A stretch of 24,616 bases of DNA, taken from contig CAKSJU010000022.1 of assembly GCA_934463455.1 (NCBI GenBank), positions 1 through 24,616 on the forward strand, in the 5' to 3' direction. Within the stretch, counting starts at the first letter, position 1; each line of letters begins with the position of its first letter. Below, in pieces: positions 24,182 through 24,616 of the stretch. The notes below the pieces were generated by a model that was not told the DNA's origin, made no database searches, and saw only the letters and a program-made list of their open reading frames with translations. A program made the position numbers and the translations under genes. Origin of the DNA: an uncultured Clostridia bacterium. GTDB taxonomy: Bacteria > Bacillota > Clostridia > UBA1381.

Positions 24182-24616
24182 TTACATTTTGTCCAGATGA
24201 TTTACCTGATAATCATTGCTTGCATTTGTAATTAATTCATCTACATTTGCATCCTTATTTGTAATAACCTCCTGTATGCACTTATCCAAAATAGCATACA
24301 ACTGCTGTGCGCATGCGGCAGGCTCGGGATTTATTGTTACACCGTCAAAAGAATAATACTGTTCATAATCCTCATGCTTTACATTTGAATATTCTTTCTT
24401 GACCGCTCTTGTTTTTTCAAGCGTTTCCGGGTTTACCCACACATCAAAGGCTTCCTGGTCAAGTATAATATATCCGCTTGAAAGCTGCTGCTCATAACTG
24501 ATTTTTGAGTTTTCCAGCTGGTCATCGGTAACATTCGGCGAAAATCCCGTAAATTCAAGCCATGTAAGTCCTGCATCAATCTGCTCGGGTGTTGCATTTT
24601 TAGCAAACATCCAGAG
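24182..24616 (-). CDS. ABC transporter sugar-type solute-binding protein, C-terminal part (truncated by window edge)
   Basis: 144 codons are visible; the frame runs open through the right edge, so ATG 24610 is an internal methionine, not the start. The fragment has the C-terminal region of family 1 extracellular solute-binding proteins: WMFAKNATPEQIDAGLTWLE (a helix after the domain hinge), then a variable segment, and a final pattern of AACAQQLYAILDKCIQEVI, then DELITNASNDYQVNHLD, typical of the last helices. Such lipoproteins capture oligosaccharides for uptake by MalFG-type permeases. The signal peptide and permease genes, if linked, lie outside. The substrate is not predictable. Confidence 0.8.
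   Translation of the reverse strand, partial: LWMFAKNATPEQIDAGLTWLEFTGFSPNVTDDQLENSKISYEQQLSSGYIILDQEAFDVWVNPETLEKTRAVKKEYSNVKHEDYEQYYSFDGVTINPEPAACAQQLYAILDKCIQEVITNKDANVDELITNASNDYQVNHLDKM

Noticed and set aside
1..24616. CRISPR arrays, tRNA/rRNA genes, insertion sequences, toxin-antitoxin or defence genes
   Set aside because: No regularly spaced repeats, transposase motifs or RNA gene signatures were seen on either strand.

Overview
The window looks like a chromosomal segment of a low-GC, Gram-positive gut-type Clostridia. The evidence is AT-rich intergenic DNA, strong AGGAGG-type ribosome sites, consensus sigma-A promoters, a TPP riboswitch with an intrinsic terminator, and a Wzx/Wzy capsule/exopolysaccharide locus with no outer-membrane export genes. 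Genus cannot be read from the sequence. By eye, GC is in the mid 30s (%) in the polysaccharide block and clearly higher in the thiamine block.

Layout. (1) 1-537, minus: a promoter and the first 155 codons of a secreted protein with an Ig-like/prealbumin-like repeat; it runs off the left edge. (2) 664-20015, minus: one long polysaccharide operon of 17 genes, from a consensus promoter at 19987-20015 to an intrinsic terminator at 664-704. In transcription order: initiating sugar-phosphate transferase, four GT4 glycosyltransferases, Wzy-like polymerase, hexapeptide acetyltransferase, a fifth glycosyltransferase, Wzx-like flippase, pyruvyl transferase, second hexapeptide acetyltransferase, FrhB-like Fe-S protein, UDP-ManNAc-type dehydrogenase, CapE, CapF, an uncharacterised nucleotidyltransferase, and CapG. 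About 320 bases of untranslated, strongly hairpin-forming leader precede the first gene. (3) 20164-24127, plus: a divergent thiamine salvage operon with promoter, TPP riboswitch/attenuator, thiM, thiE, a HAD phosphatase, thiD, tenA and a terminator. (4) 24182-24616, minus: the C-terminal part of an ABC sugar-binding lipoprotein, cut by the right edge.

How the genes work together. CapE, CapF and CapG convert UDP-GlcNAc to UDP-L-FucNAc, and the WecC/CapO-like dehydrogenase should make UDP-ManNAcA. The same two sugars occur in Staphylococcus aureus type 5/8 capsules. The sugar transferase loads the first sugar phosphate on undecaprenyl phosphate, the glycosyltransferases extend the unit, acetyl and pyruvyl groups decorate it, Wzx flips it and Wzy polymerises it. 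No Wzz/tyrosine-kinase chain-length module, LytR-CpsA-Psr ligase or NusG-like antiterminator gene is in the window. The thiamine operon is a salvage set: TenA frees HMP from degraded thiamine, ThiD and ThiM phosphorylate pyrimidine and thiazole, and ThiE joins them. The HAD phosphatase is an unassigned passenger.

Points most worth a second look: the structured capsule leader, the hairpin/mini-ORF arrangement in front of the nucleotidyltransferase, that nucleotidyltransferase's position inside the FucNAc pathway, the acetyltransferase/FrhB/pyruvyl transferase trio, and the HAD gene in the thiamine operon.
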